A stretch of DNA of 64,000 nucleotides from Paenibacillus silvisoli (GCF_030866765.1 NZ_CP133017.1:15001-79000); one strand, 5' to 3'; positions 1-10,391 are shown, counted from the first letter of the stretch. Program-made: numbers and translations. The notes: a model not told the origin generated them from the sequence alone.

Positions 1-1500
<1,500 letters not shown>

Positions 1501-1624
1501 AAACATTACTTCAACCTTCGCAAAGGTTCGTATCCAGTTTTCAAGGCGCAAGCCTTGACTTAAATGATGGCTCTTTTGCTAAAGCAAAAAGCCTGGATGA
1601 TCAACAAGTCATCCGCTGAACACG

Positions 1625-1741
1625 TTTGGTGGCGATGGCGGAGGGGAACCACGCGTACCCATCCCGAACACGACCGTTAAGCCCTCCAGCGCCGATGGTA
1701 CTTGGACCGCAGGGTCCTGGGAGAGTAGGACGTCGCCAAGC
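1625..1741 (+). rRNA. 5S ribosomal RNA
   Basis: A complete 117-nt 5S rRNA. The ends TTTGGTGGCG and CGTCGCCAAGC pair with each other, and the conserved core CCCATCCCGAACACGACCGT is present. It lies 124 nt after the 23S 3' end with no tRNA in the spacer and is followed directly by a terminator, so it closes the rrn operon. Its maturation enzyme in Firmicutes, RNase M5, is encoded later in this window (rnmV). Confidence 0.97.
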
Positions 1742-1748
1742 ACGAATG

Positions 1749-1777
1749 ACCGACCATATGAATATGGTCGGTTTTTT
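1749..1777 (+). terminator. rrn operon terminator
   Basis: Stem ACCGACCATAT / ATGGTCGGT with a short loop, followed by TTTTTT, directly after the 5S gene. Confidence 0.9.
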
Positions 1778-1786
1778 GTTGTAACC

Positions 1787-1851
1787 AAAAAAAATCAGCT
1801 GCCACCATCGGACCTCTGATTTCGTTTCAGATTAGCGATGGTAGTAGCTGA
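1787..1851 (-). terminator. Terminator of the minus-strand membrane-protein gene
   Basis: Read on the minus strand, AGCT/CCATCG stem halves (1836-1851 with 1795-1809) enclose an inner CTGA..TCAG pairing and end in eight U residues (1787-1794). The hairpin overlaps the last codons of the convergent gene. Confidence 0.75.
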
Positions 1852-2362
1852 CTTCGGATCCGGCGATGCGGAGAACGCCGGATTTTTGCATTTTACGAAG
1901 CTTGCGCATGATGACAAGCCTTGGTGCCAGAATCCAGATGTGGCACATAATTAAGCTGATCATCGTCGCTTCGTTGGCCCACGGATAAAAGACGCCGATT
2001 GCGCAAAGTCCCAGCCATAACAGATGCCGGTGCAATCTCCGGTACAAGCCAAGCTCGATGTGTGCCGTCGGGATGTAACCGAACCATGGAGCCAGCAAGC
2101 GCCAGCCCCAGCGGCGGTCGTCAGGCTCGTCGACGCGAATTAACGTTAAACGGGTAATGACAAATTGAATGAACAAGCTGCTGAGTATGCCTATTCCCAG
2201 TGCCTTTAAGCCATCCATCCGGTACATGAGCATGAGAAAGATGGACAGGATCGCTAGAATGCTGAGATGGCTACGCCGCAGCTCGTCGCGAACGAACACT
2301 TTTTTGATCAGCTGATATTGATAGATTGTCGCTTTTTCTTGATCAGCTAGCTTTCCGCGCAT
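1832..2362 (-). CDS. Hypothetical membrane protein (176 aa)
   Basis: A 176-residue protein not recognised as a named family. It has two likely transmembrane pairs: residues about 33-52 and 54-72 (LSILAILSIFLMLMYRM, then GIGILSSLFIQFVI), and about 112-150 in the second half (LLWLGLCAIGVFYPW, then MISLIMCHIWILA). N- and C-termini are basic and probably cytosolic. It is transcribed towards the rrn operon and has its own terminator. The ATG start opens a frame free of competing upstream starts. Membrane location is visible from hydrophobicity; the function is unknown. Confidence 0.75.
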   Translation of the reverse strand: MRGKLADQEKATIYQYQLIKKVFVRDELRRSHLSILAILSIFLMLMYRMDGLKALGIGILSSLFIQFVITRLTLIRVDEPDDRRWGWRLLAPWFGYIPTAHIELGLYRRLHRHLLWLGLCAIGVFYPWANEATMISLIMCHIWILAPRLVIMRKLRKMQKSGVLRIAGSEVSYYHR

Positions 2363-2517
2363 GCTGTGTCAACGCCCCTTCTGTCTTTAACACAATGTAT
2401 CGGAATTTATAACAATATAATGTAGACTTCCCCTGCAAAGAAGTGCAAGCCCCCTGTCACCAATTTGGGCGCACCGACATAAAATGTATTAACTATTTGA
2501 AATGGGCTATGAAAGTT

Positions 2518-2547
2518 GTATAGATTGATAGACTTTGTGGCATACTA
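2518..2547 (+). promoter_or_regulatory. Candidate sigma-F/G promoter of gin
   Basis: GTATA (2518-2522), an 18-bp spacer, and CATACTA (2541-2547) match the forespore sigma-factor consensus GHATR-N17/18-CATNHTA. It lies 42 bp before the gin start. B. subtilis csfB (gin) is transcribed in the forespore, which fits. Confidence 0.65.
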
Positions 2548-2589
2548 GAAGCAATGACATATTTTCACTTGGATGAGGTGAGCGAAGTA

Positions 2590-2775
2590 ATGGAAGAGGT
2601 TACGGGAAGCTCGTGCATTATTTGCGGCCAAGAGAAGCATGTAGGCATTCGGATCGTTGACGAATTTATTTGCGACACCTGTGAAATCGAAATGGTGCAG
2701 ACGGAAGTGCAGGATGCGAAATATCCATTTTTCATACACCAACTAAAACGCATCTGGATCCAAAATAACGCATGA
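2590..2775 (+). CDS. csfB: Gin/CsfB-type anti-sigma factor
   Basis: A 61-residue protein with CIICG near the N-terminus and a second CDTC knuckle, the zinc-binding layout of the Gin (CsfB) family. In B. subtilis Gin inhibits sigma-G, and also sigma-E, to keep forespore and mother-cell programmes in order. The downstream ATG at 2590 is preferred to the ATG at 2554 because AGGTGAG precedes it at normal spacing and the length then matches the family (about 64 aa). A forespore-type promoter precedes it, and yaaO-tmk follow as in Bacillus. Confidence 0.9.
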   Translation: MEEVTGSSCIICGQEKHVGIRIVDEFICDTCEIEMVQTEVQDAKYPFFIHQLKRIWIQNNA

Positions 2776-2802
2776 GCAATGAGAAACGCGTAGTACTTAT
2801 CG

Positions 2803-2860
2803 ATAACCCCTAGCACGTCTCGGCCTGTCATAGCTGAGAAGTATAGGGGTTATTTTGTTT
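2803..2860 (+). terminator. Terminator between gin and yaaO
   Basis: Ten-base arms ATAACCCCTA (2803-2812) and TAGGGGTTAT (2844-2853), with a 31-nt interior, are followed by TTTTGTTT. It separates the forespore gene gin from the yaaO-tmk transcription unit. Confidence 0.65.
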
Positions 2861-2940
2861 AGGCGGAACGCCAGGTTTATGTTGCCGCCAATATGGATTA
2901 TGATGATAGAAACAAGTAGTTGGAGCAGGAGGAAACGCGC

Positions 2941-4458
2941 TTGGCACAAAGTCGTACCCTACAGTGGCGCGCGCCGCTATTCGAAGCTTTAACGGCCTTG
3001 CAGCGATCCGGACCGGCAAGCTATCATGTGCCGGGCCATAAATACGGTCAATCGCTCATGCGTATGACCGATATGGACGAAGATGCATTAGAGGCTTATA
3101 GAGACATCATGGCGATCGATGTGACGGAGCTATCGATGACGGATGATTTGCATGCGCCGTCAGGCATTATCGAGAAAGCACAGGAGCTGGCGGCGGAAGC
3201 ATTCGGCTCAGATCATACTTTTTTCCTAGTCGGCGGCAGTACGGTCGGCAATTTGGCCATGATTTTGTCCGTTTGTGAGCCTAAAGACCTAATCATTGTC
3301 CAACGTAACGCCCATAAATCCGTTCTGAACGGTTTAAAGCTTGCTGGCGCTAAATCGGTATTCTTGATGCCTCAGCAGGACGCAGAGAGTGATCTGAGCG
3401 TTCTGCCGACGCTTGCCCAAATTGAGGCAGCTTTGCTCCGTTATCCGGAAGCAAAAGCCGTCTTCCTTACCAATCCGAGCTATTATGGATTGAGCTTGGA
3501 CTTGGCGCCATATGCGGAGTTGATTCATAAGCATGGCAAGCTGCTGCTGGTCGACGAAGCCCACGGCGCTCATTATGGGCTTCACCCGCAATTTCCGCGT
3601 TCGGCGATGCAAGCCGGGGCGGACGCGGTCGTTCAGTCGACGCATAAAACATTGCCGGCGCTCACGATGGGCGCGATGCTGCATGTGCAAGGTGAGCGCA
3701 TCGACCGCAAAGCGATCGCCGAAGCGCTGCGAATGGTACAGAGCTCGAGCCCGTCCTATCCGATTCTGGCATCGCTTGATATTGCCCGGGCAATGGTTCA
3801 CGCCTATGGCAGCGATCTATTTCGGCCCGGTCTGAATGCGGCAGCGGATTTTCGTAATTGGGTGAACGAACCCACTTCCGGCTATGTACAGGCGGTAGAC
3901 CCACTGAATGAGAGTGGAGCATTGCTGTCGATTCGGGTTGACCCTTTACGCGTGGTCATTCGCGAGAAATACGGAAGACTGTCCGGATTCGAGCTGCAGA
4001 AACGATTGGAGACGTACGGCATCTATGCCGAGATGGCTGATCTTCATTATATTGTTCTTTTATTCGGGCTTGCAGCTTCGGCAGTCGATGTCGAAAGGCT
4101 GCAAACCGCGCTGGCAGCGATAGCGGAGTCGGCGGACCAAGAAGGTCTTCAGCCAGAGCAGCGAATACAGCTGCCGATTGATGTCGTTCATGCCTTGTCG
4201 GAACCGGTCGAGTTTACGAGAATGGGTGCGAAGCACGCAAATACCGGCACGGAAACGATGCTGCTTGCGGAATCGGCCGGCCGGTTGACTGCGGAAGCGG
4301 TCATTCCTTATCCGCCCGGAATACCGCTGCTCTATGAAGGAGAGCGCATAACGGCGGAGGCGATACTCGCGATCGAACAACTTGTGAAACACGGCGCCAG
4401 ATGCCAAGGAGCATCCGATCCGACGATGCGGACGATCGCCGTGCTGCGGACCAGCTAG
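2941..4458 (+). CDS. yaaO: PLP-dependent Orn/Lys/Arg decarboxylase family protein (YaaO-like)
   Basis: A fold-type I PLP enzyme of the Orn/Lys/Arg decarboxylase family, 505 residues. Visible features are the N-terminal SYHVPGHKYG motif, the VDEAHGAHYG aspartate motif, and STHKTLPALTMGA, whose Lys236 should form the Schiff base with PLP. A C-terminal domain (about 400-505) with PYPPGIPLLYEGE is typical of the family. The TTG at 2941 is chosen because AGGAGG (2928-2933) sits 7 bp before it; a TTG at 2920 lacks such a site. It precedes tmk as in B. subtilis. The amino-acid substrate cannot be told from sequence. Confidence 0.9.
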   Translation: MAQSRTLQWRAPLFEALTALQRSGPASYHVPGHKYGQSLMRMTDMDEDALEAYRDIMAIDVTELSMTDDLHAPSGIIEKAQELAAEAFGSDHTFFLVGGSTVGNLAMILSVCEPKDLIIVQRNAHKSVLNGLKLAGAKSVFLMPQQDAESDLSVLPTLAQIEAALLRYPEAKAVFLTNPSYYGLSLDLAPYAELIHKHGKLLLVDEAHGAHYGLHPQFPRSAMQAGADAVVQSTHKTLPALTMGAMLHVQGERIDRKAIAEALRMVQSSSPSYPILASLDIARAMVHAYGSDLFRPGLNAAADFRNWVNEPTSGYVQAVDPLNESGALLSIRVDPLRVVIREKYGRLSGFELQKRLETYGIYAEMADLHYIVLLFGLAASAVDVERLQTALAAIAESADQEGLQPEQRIQLPIDVVHALSEPVEFTRMGAKHANTGTETMLLAESAGRLTAEAVIPYPPGIPLLYEGERITAEAILAIEQLVKHGARCQGASDPTMRTIAVLRTS

Positions 4459-4519
4459 CGTTTACGCCTATGATTGGCAATGATATGATAAGGGTATTAA
4501 CAGACAGAGGAGATTTTTC

Positions 4520-5146
4520 GTGGGAAAAGGTTGGTTTTTGACGATTGAAGGCGGCGAAGGAGCCGGCAAAACAACCCTGATCGAAGGCGTGGCGCAAGCG
4601 CTGCAGGCACAAGGCCATCGCGTCATGATGACGAGGGAGCCGGGAGGCATTCCGATCGCCGAACAAATCCGGAACGTCATCCTCGATAAGACCAATACGG
4701 CTATGGACGCACGGACGGAAGCGCTCCTCTATGCGGCTGCAAGACGACAGCATCTCGTAGAGAAGGTACGTCCGGCGCTGGACAGAGGCGAAGTGGTCAT
4801 TTGCGACCGATTTATCGACAGCAGCTTGGCTTACCAAGGCTTCGCGCGCGGGCTCGGCATTGAGGAAGTGCGTTCGATTAACCAGTTTGCCATTGAAGGC
4901 ACGATGCCGAATTTGACGATTTGGCTGGATATCTCGGCAGAAGTCGGATTAGCCAGAATCAACGCAACGTCCGGGCGGGAAATTAACCGGCTCGACTTGG
5001 AAAGCATCGCTTTTCACGAGAACGTTCGCGAAGGCTATCGCAGGCTGATGGCTGCCGATCCGGATCGAATTGTACGGGTTGATGCCGAACAAACGCCGGA
5101 AAACGTGCTTAAAGATGTCTTAACGATAATAAATAAACGATTTTAG
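4520..5146 (+). CDS. tmk: Thymidylate kinase
   Basis: Phosphorylates dTMP to dTDP with ATP. P-loop GGEGAGKTT at residues 11-19, the thymidine-binding [12 protein letters not shown] segment near residue 96, and a LID-like [10 protein letters not shown] region are all present. The length of 208 residues is normal. The GTG start is supported by GAGGAG 7 bp upstream. It is followed by darA, yaaR and holB in the usual order. Confidence 0.97.
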   Translation: MGKGWFLTIEGGEGAGKTTLIEGVAQALQAQGHRVMMTREPGGIPIAEQIRNVILDKTNTAMDARTEALLYAAARRQHLVEKVRPALDRGEVVICDRFIDSSLAYQGFARGLGIEEVRSINQFAIEGTMPNLTIWLDISAEVGLARINATSGREINRLDLESIAFHENVREGYRRLMAADPDRIVRVDAEQTPENVLKDVLTIINKRF

Positions 5147-5224
5147 AGGATTATTTACAATCGATGTCAAAATAGTAGTAGCAGATATCGGCATTATTTC
5201 CGAAAACCATTGGGAGGGATATGG

Positions 5225-5554
5225 ATGAAATTAGTTATTGCGATTGTACAGGATAAAGATAGCAACCGGTTGTCGAACGCGCTTGTCAGAGAAGGATTCC
5301 GTGCAACGAAGCTGGCGAGTACCGGCGGGTTTTTGCGCGCGGGCAACACCACCTTTATGATCGGTATCGAGGATGAACGCGTTCATGAGGTTATGACGGT
5401 TATCCGTTCCAACTGTAAAGTTCGCGATCAGCTTGTTTCGCCGGTTTCTCCGATGGGCAGCACGACGGATGCTTATATTCCGTTTCCGGTCGAAGTGCAA
5501 GTCGGCGGTGCAGCCGTGTTTGTCGTACCGGTAGAGCGGTTTGAACATTTCTGA
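5225..5554 (+). CDS. darA: Cyclic di-AMP receptor DarA (PII-like)
   Basis: A 109-residue PII-like protein, the exact length of B. subtilis DarA (YaaQ). The start MKLVIAIVQDKDSNRL and the loop NTTFMIGIEDERV are characteristic. DarA binds c-di-AMP as a trimer; its downstream target is not established. ATG 5225 is chosen because GGGAGGG sits about 6 bp before it. A c-di-AMP riboswitch lies about 7.5 kb downstream in this window, so both a protein and an RNA reader of this signal are present. Confidence 0.95.
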   Translation: MKLVIAIVQDKDSNRLSNALVREGFRATKLASTGGFLRAGNTTFMIGIEDERVHEVMTVIRSNCKVRDQLVSPVSPMGSTTDAYIPFPVEVQVGGAAVFVVPVERFEHF

Positions 5555-5570
5555 TTGGGCGTGAACATAG

Positions 5571-6014
5571 ATGAAAATTAATCCGGGCTGGCGTCCGTTA
5601 GGTTCAGACCGTGCGCGGCCGGATCATGGCTCTAAACCGATTGCGCCGAAGAGCTTCGCCGATGCTCTGAACGTGCAAGACGAGCAGCGATCGATCGAGC
5701 AGCTGCAAGAGAAGCTGCAGAGCATCCATAATCAAGGCGAGCGGCTCTCGCGTTCGATGACGGTGCGGGAGCTGAGGCTGTATCGCCAAATGGTGAAGCA
5801 GTTTCTGGAAGATACCGTAAGACGCGGCGTCGGCCTGAGAGAAACGCGCGGGTTTGACCGCCGCGGTCGGACGAAACGGTATAAGCTGCTGGAGGAAATC
5901 GACGCGTCGCTCATTTTGATGGGCGAGGAGCTGCTTGAAACCGAGGAAGGGCGGCTTGAGCTGCTGCAGAAGGTCGGCGATATTCGCGGTATTTTGATCA
6001 ATTTGTTTTTCTAG
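5571..6014 (+). CDS. yaaR: YaaR family protein (DUF327)
   Basis: A 147-residue mostly helical protein with the family features SFADALN near residue 25, a long central helix (LYRQMVKQFLEDTVRRG) and the C-terminal ending VGDIRGILINLFF. YaaR proteins are conserved between darA and holB in spore-formers but their function is unknown. It starts 17 bp after the darA stop, so the two are probably cotranscribed. Confidence 0.88.
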   Translation: MKINPGWRPLGSDRARPDHGSKPIAPKSFADALNVQDEQRSIEQLQEKLQSIHNQGERLSRSMTVRELRLYRQMVKQFLEDTVRRGVGLRETRGFDRRGRTKRYKLLEEIDASLILMGEELLETEEGRLELLQKVGDIRGILINLFF

Positions 6015-6036
6015 TATAGAGAAGAGGATTTGTACC

Positions 6037-7014
6037 ATGAGCATTGCACAGCTTGCCGGGCAGCCGAAAGCGAAACGCATCCTGCACTATGCGCTGACAA
6101 GCGGCAAAGTTTCGCATGCCTATTTATTCAGCGGCCCGCCGGGAAGCGGGCGGATGAAGATGGCGATGGCGTTTGCCAAAGCGCTGTTCTGCACAGGCGA
6201 AGGCGCGGACGCTTGCGGCGAGTGCCTGGAATGCCGAAAGTTCGAGCATGGCAACCAGCCGGATCTTCACTTGATCGAGCCGGATGGCAGTTCCATTAAG
6301 ATCGACCAAATTCGCGAGCTTCAGAGAGAGCTTGCTTACCGGAATACGGCGGCATCCCGAAAAATATACATCGTCCAGCGAGCGGAAACGATGACGCTTC
6401 AAGCGGCGAACAGCTTGCTGAAGTTTTTGGAGGAGCCGCAGTCGCCCGTTGTGGCGATTCTTCTGACGGAAAACGGACAGGCGGTGCTGCCGACGATCCG
6501 TTCCCGGACGCAGTGGGTGCCATTCATGCCGCTGTCTCCGCAGGATATGCTGCAAACATTGGCAGATGAGGGCATTCCTCAGCTGCCTGCTCGTGCTGCC
6601 GTTCATCTGGCTTCCGGACTGGACGCTTGCAGAGCGCTTATCCAGCAGAATGGGTTTGCAGAAATGAGAAACGTAGTGATACAATTAGGCAAGGACAGCC
6701 TAACGAGGTTTACGGCGGCGATGTTGTCCGCGCAGCAGCATATTTTCAAGACGGAGCTTGGTGAACAGCCTCAGCTTCTGTTGTCATTACTCGTTTTGTG
6801 GTACAAAGATATGATTCATTTTCAAGCAGGAAGACACGAGGCTCTCGTTTTTATAGATCAGCTTGATTGGATTGGTAAACATGCGTTTTCGCGCTCGGCT
6901 GAGGGCTGGGTGAGATGCATGGAGTATACGCTTGAGGCAGGCAAACGCATGCGCGCGCATGTTTCGCCGCAATTGGCGCTTGAGCAGCTGCTAATCCGTG
7001 TACAGGAGGGGTGA
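6037..7014 (+). CDS. holB: DNA polymerase III subunit delta'
   Basis: Clamp-loader subunit, AAA+ fold, 325 residues. The Walker A region reads GPPGSGRMK, with Arg replacing the catalytic Lys, as expected for the non-hydrolysing delta' subunit. A zinc module with four Cys (CTGEGADACGECLEC) follows at about residues 50-65. The sensor-like region QAANSLLKFLEEP is conserved. It lies 22 bp after yaaR and 3 bp before ricT, in one transcription unit. Confidence 0.95.
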   Translation: MSIAQLAGQPKAKRILHYALTSGKVSHAYLFSGPPGSGRMKMAMAFAKALFCTGEGADACGECLECRKFEHGNQPDLHLIEPDGSSIKIDQIRELQRELAYRNTAASRKIYIVQRAETMTLQAANSLLKFLEEPQSPVVAILLTENGQAVLPTIRSRTQWVPFMPLSPQDMLQTLADEGIPQLPARAAVHLASGLDACRALIQQNGFAEMRNVVIQLGKDSLTRFTAAMLSAQQHIFKTELGEQPQLLLSLLVLWYKDMIHFQAGRHEALVFIDQLDWIGKHAFSRSAEGWVRCMEYTLEAGKRMRAHVSPQLALEQLLIRVQEG

Positions 7015-7017
7015 AAA

Positions 7018-7818
7018 TTGTATAACGTCGTTGGCGTTCGCTTTAAGAAAGCGGGGAAAATCTATTATTTCGATCCGGTCGATTTCCCGATTGAGAAAGA
7101 CCAGCATGTCATCGTTGAGACGGCAAGAGGGATTGAATACGGGAAAGTAGTCGTTGGACAAAAGCAGGTCGGGGAATCGGACGTTGTCCTACCGCTTAAA
7201 AAGGTCATTCGGATCGCAGGAGATAACGACGCCAAAATTGTTGAAGAAAACAAGACGGCCGCTCGCAACGCGTTCGCGACCTGTCTTGAGAAAATAAGAG
7301 ACCATCAGCTGAAGATGAAGCTGGTTGACGTCGAATTTACGTTCGATCGCAACAAAATCATTTTCTACTTCACGGCCGAGGGCCGGGTAGACTTCCGCGA
7401 GCTCGTAAAGGATTTGGCCAGCGTGTTCCGTACGCGCATCGAGCTTAGACAGATCGGCGTACGCGATGAAGCGAAGATGCTGGGCGGCATCGGTCCATGC
7501 GGCCGGGTGCTCTGCTGCTCGACTTGGCTGGGCGACTTCGAGCCGGTGTCGATCAAGATGGCGAAGGATCAAAATTTGTCGCTGAATCCGACGAAGATTT
7601 CCGGTTTGTGCGGACGGCTCATGTGCTGCTTGAAATACGAGCACGATAATTATGAGAGCGTTCGCGAGGAAATGCCGTCCGTCGGGAAGATCGTAATCAC
7701 GTCTTACGGCGAAGGCAAGGTGACCGGCATCAATGCAGGATCCAAATCGGTCTTCGTGCAGCTCTTCGAGGGCGGGAAGCCGAAGGAATTGCCGTTGGAT
7801 GACGTTGTCGTGAAGTAA
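7018..7818 (+). CDS. ricT: RicT (YaaT), PSP1-domain subunit of the Ric complex
   Basis: A 266-residue PSP1-domain protein. The cysteine-rich segments [11 protein letters not shown] and [11 protein letters not shown] are the ligands implicated in iron-sulfur cluster binding by the RicA-RicF-RicT complex. In B. subtilis that complex helps Spo0A activation and RNase Y-dependent mRNA processing. The start is TTG, 3 bp after holB, with AGGAGGGG before it. The length matches the family (about 275 aa). Confidence 0.95.
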   Translation: MYNVVGVRFKKAGKIYYFDPVDFPIEKDQHVIVETARGIEYGKVVVGQKQVGESDVVLPLKKVIRIAGDNDAKIVEENKTAARNAFATCLEKIRDHQLKMKLVDVEFTFDRNKIIFYFTAEGRVDFRELVKDLASVFRTRIELRQIGVRDEAKMLGGIGPCGRVLCCSTWLGDFEPVSIKMAKDQNLSLNPTKISGLCGRLMCCLKYEHDNYESVREEMPSVGKIVITSYGEGKVTGINAGSKSVFVQLFEGGKPKELPLDDVVVK

Positions 7819-7858
7819 AGAAAGCGAATCCGATGCTGTACAGCCTTGGGGTGGAGAC

Positions 7859-8254
7859 TTGAAAAAGGACATTTTTAGCCAAATCAATGAAATGGAATCC
7901 CATATGGGAACCCTGCACCTGGAACTGGGAGCGATGAAGCAGAAAATTAAGTCGCTGCTGGAGGAAAACAACCGGCTTAGCATAGAAAATCAGCAGCTGC
8001 GCAAAGTATTGAAACGGGAAACCGCGCATCAGTCGCCGAAGCCGGTAACGGTGCCAGCGGTTGAGACCGTTTTTCATGAAGAGCCTGCGGAAGATGAGCC
8101 CGTCTCGGCGGCGGACACCGTTGGCGTTGGACAGGGCTATGACAATTTGGCGCGACTGTATCATGAAGGCTTTCATATTTGCAATTTGTATTACGGACAT
8201 TTGCGGACGGAAGGCGATTGTTTGTTCTGCCTTTCGTTCCTCAATAAGGAATAA
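7859..8254 (+). CDS. yabA: Replication initiation control protein YabA
   Basis: Negative regulator of DnaA that also contacts DnaN. The 131 residues show an N-terminal leucine-rich coiled coil (about 1-60) and a C-terminal zinc motif ending [11 protein letters not shown] followed by DCLFC. The variable linker (60-100) is acidic. A TTG start with GGGGTGGAG upstream is used. A strong terminator follows the stop, so yabA ends the tmk-ricT unit. Confidence 0.93.
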   Translation: MKKDIFSQINEMESHMGTLHLELGAMKQKIKSLLEENNRLSIENQQLRKVLKRETAHQSPKPVTVPAVETVFHEEPAEDEPVSAADTVGVGQGYDNLARLYHEGFHICNLYYGHLRTEGDCLFCLSFLNKE

Positions 8255-8258
8255 GAAA

Positions 8259-8287
8259 CAAGACCCTTCTCTTAGGGTCTTGTTTGC
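8259..8287 (+). terminator. Terminator after yabA
   Basis: CAAGACCC (8259-8266) and GGGTCTTG (8275-8282) form a tight hairpin followed by TTT. Confidence 0.75.
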
Positions 8288-8335
8288 ATATGAAGCGGGT
8301 TTGCGACCGACGATAAGACATAAGGAGCAATGGGT

Positions 8336-9121
8336 ATGATGGTCAATGAGGTCAAGTTGGAGCCGAATGAACGGCTGGACGATTTATTAACGCATCAATT
8401 ACATATCATTCAGAGCAGGGAAGTATTCAGCTTCTCCATGGACGCGGTGCTGCTGGCACGGTTCGCCGCGGTACCGCCGCGCGGCAAAATATTGGATCTG
8501 TGCACCGGCAACGGCGTTATCCCGCTGCTGCTCACGACAAGAACGAAAGCGTCCATCGATGCGGTGGAAATTCAGCCGCGGCTTGCCGATATGGCTAGAC
8601 GCAGCGTAACGGTCAACGGGCTGGACGACCGCATCCGCATCTTCGAGGGCGATTTGCGCGACTTTCATAAGCAGTCCGGGCATGGCATCTATGATGCCAT
8701 AACCGTAAACCCGCCGTATATGCCTGCCGGTACGGGCGATCAGAATGAAAACGAGCATTACGCGATGGCGCGGCATGAGCGAAACGGCACGCTTGACGAT
8801 ATCGTGGCGGCTTGCGCGCGATTGGTTCGCACCGGCGGCCGCGTCGCGATGGTCCATCGGCCGAACCGGCTGGTCGAGCTGCTGGAAACATTCCGCAAAT
8901 GGAAGCTGGAGCCGAAGCGGATCCGGTTCGTTCATCCGCATGCCGGGGCGGAAGCGAACATGGTATTAATTGAAGCGGCGCGAGACGGCAAGCCCGATGT
9001 GAAGCTGCTGCCGCCGATGATCGTCTATAATGAGCAGCGGCAATATAATGAAGAGTTGATGCGAATCTATTACGGCGATCAAGCGGTAAGCGGAGCGGGA
9101 AAAGGGGAGCAGGACAAATGA
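8336..9121 (+). CDS. trmN6: tRNA1(Val) A37 N6-methyltransferase TrmN6 (YabB)
   Basis: Class I SAM methyltransferase. The SAM motif LDLCTGNGVIPLLL and the adenine-N6 catalytic motif NPPY (near residue 125) are present. It is 261 residues from ATG 8336; AAGGAG lies 8 bp before this codon, whereas the ATG at 8330 is only 2 bp from it. It overlaps rsmI by four bases (ATGA). In Bacillus a GIY-YIG gene, yazA, sits between these two; it is absent here. Confidence 0.9.
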   Translation: MMVNEVKLEPNERLDDLLTHQLHIIQSREVFSFSMDAVLLARFAAVPPRGKILDLCTGNGVIPLLLTTRTKASIDAVEIQPRLADMARRSVTVNGLDDRIRIFEGDLRDFHKQSGHGIYDAITVNPPYMPAGTGDQNENEHYAMARHERNGTLDDIVAACARLVRTGGRVAMVHRPNRLVELLETFRKWKLEPKRIRFVHPHAGAEANMVLIEAARDGKPDVKLLPPMIVYNEQRQYNEELMRIYYGDQAVSGAGKGEQDK

Positions 9122-10017
9122 GAGTGCAGCGAAGCTTCATTAATGATAACGAAGGCCGCGGCGCTGGAGCGGGAACGTTGTATTTGGTCGGTACGCCGAT
9201 CGGCAATTTAGAGGATATGACGTTTCGCGCCATCCGAACGTTAAAGGAAGTCGATATGATCGCGGCAGAGGATACGCGTCAGACGAGAAAGCTGCTGGCG
9301 CACTTCGAAATTTCGACGCGGCTTGTCAGCTATCACGAGCATAACAAGGAGGCAAGCGGCCCGGAGCTTGTCCGTTTGCTGGAGAGCGGACAGTCGATTG
9401 CCCTGGTCAGCGATGCCGGATTGCCGGCGATCTCGGACCCCGGCGCCGATCTTGCTGCCGCGGCGGCGGAGAAAGGCATTGCCGTCGTACCTATCCCCGG
9501 CGCCAATGCCGCGCTTTCGGCTTTGATCGTCTCCGGGTTATCGACGGAGAAGTTTCTGTTTGCCGGCTTCCCGCCGCGTGACCGGAAGCCGCTCACCGGT
9601 TGGCTGCAGCAGCTGCAGCGGCAGGAAGCGACGCTGATCTGCTACGAGTCGCCGCACCGCATCATGAAGACGCTTGGCGCTATGCTCGAACAGTGGGGTG
9701 ATCGTCGGATAGCGATGGTCAGAGAGCTGACCAAGCGTCATGAAGAAATCGCCCGCGGTACGATATCGGATTGCATCGCCTGGCTGGAAGAGCATCCGCC
9801 GCTCGGCGAGTATTGCCTCGTTATCGCAGGCGTCAGCAAGGAGGAAGCGGCCGAGCTGCAGCAAGGCGACATCGTTTGGTGGAACGGCTTGAGTCTGGAG
9901 GAGCATGTGAACCGATATGAAGAGCAGGGCGAAGACCGTAAAGAGGCGATCAAGCGGACCGCGCTCGACAGAGGGATGCAGAAACGCGACGTCTATAATG
10001 AAGTGATGAAAAAGTAG
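9118..10017 (+). CDS. rsmI: 16S rRNA C1402 2'-O-ribose methyltransferase RsmI
   Basis: Tetrapyrrole-methylase-fold rRNA methyltransferase, 299 residues. The family signatures GTLYLVGTPIGNLEDMT (residues 19-35), AAEDTRQTRKLL, and SDAGLPAISDPG are all present. It modifies the ribose of C1402 in the ribosomal P site. It is translationally coupled to trmN6. Transcription towards abrB is convergent. Confidence 0.97.
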   Translation: MRVQRSFINDNEGRGAGAGTLYLVGTPIGNLEDMTFRAIRTLKEVDMIAAEDTRQTRKLLAHFEISTRLVSYHEHNKEASGPELVRLLESGQSIALVSDAGLPAISDPGADLAAAAAEKGIAVVPIPGANAALSALIVSGLSTEKFLFAGFPPRDRKPLTGWLQQLQRQEATLICYESPHRIMKTLGAMLEQWGDRRIAMVRELTKRHEEIARGTISDCIAWLEEHPPLGEYCLVIAGVSKEEAAELQQGDIVWWNGLSLEEHVNRYEEQGEDRKEAIKRTALDRGMQKRDVYNEVMKK

Positions 10018-10022
10018 GAGAG

Positions 10023-10062
10023 AAAAAAAGGACCCCCCTGGCCATTATGGCCTAGGGGGGCA
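10023..10062 (-). terminator. Terminator of abrB (minus strand)
   Basis: A GC-rich hairpin (GACCCCCCTGGCC with GGCCTAGGGGGGC) is flanked on its low-coordinate side by seven A residues (10023-10029), a U tract for minus-strand transcripts leaving abrB. It may also stop rsmI transcripts, although no U tract lies on the plus side. Confidence 0.7.
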
Positions 10063-10136
10063 TCAAGGAGTATTAAAAAGGTTAGAATTAACAGGTCGAT
10101 AAATATATTATAACCGATAATTTCCGATTTGTCTCT

Positions 10137-10391
10137 TTATTTTGTAACTGGAGCCGGCATTTCTGTCAAACAAGCGTTGCAAACGATTTTTCCTTTGAAA
10201 TAGGCAACGTTCTCAGCGTTGCCGCAGAAGATGCAAGCAGGCTCATACTTCTTCAGCATGATGCGCTCGCCGTCCACATAAATCTCAAGTGCATCCTTCT
10301 CGCCGATTCCGAGCGTGCGTCGCAATTCAATTGGAATAACTACACGGCCTAGCTCATCTACTTTACGTACGATACCAGTAGATTTCATCAT
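10137..10391 (-). CDS. abrB: Transition-state regulator AbrB
   Basis: DNA-binding regulator of transition-state genes. The N-terminal swapped-hairpin domain MKSTGIVRKVDELGRVVIP is nearly identical to B. subtilis AbrB. The C-terminal half differs: it carries CIFC and CNAC pairs instead of the Bacillus helical domain, suggesting a metal-bound knuckle. 84 residues from the first of two adjacent ATGs, with AAGGGGA upstream. A sigma-A promoter with a Spo0A box just downstream predicts repression by Spo0A~P. Confidence 0.95.
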   Translation of the reverse strand: MMKSTGIVRKVDELGRVVIPIELRRTLGIGEKDALEIYVDGERIMLKKYEPACIFCGNAENVAYFKGKIVCNACLTEMPAPVTK

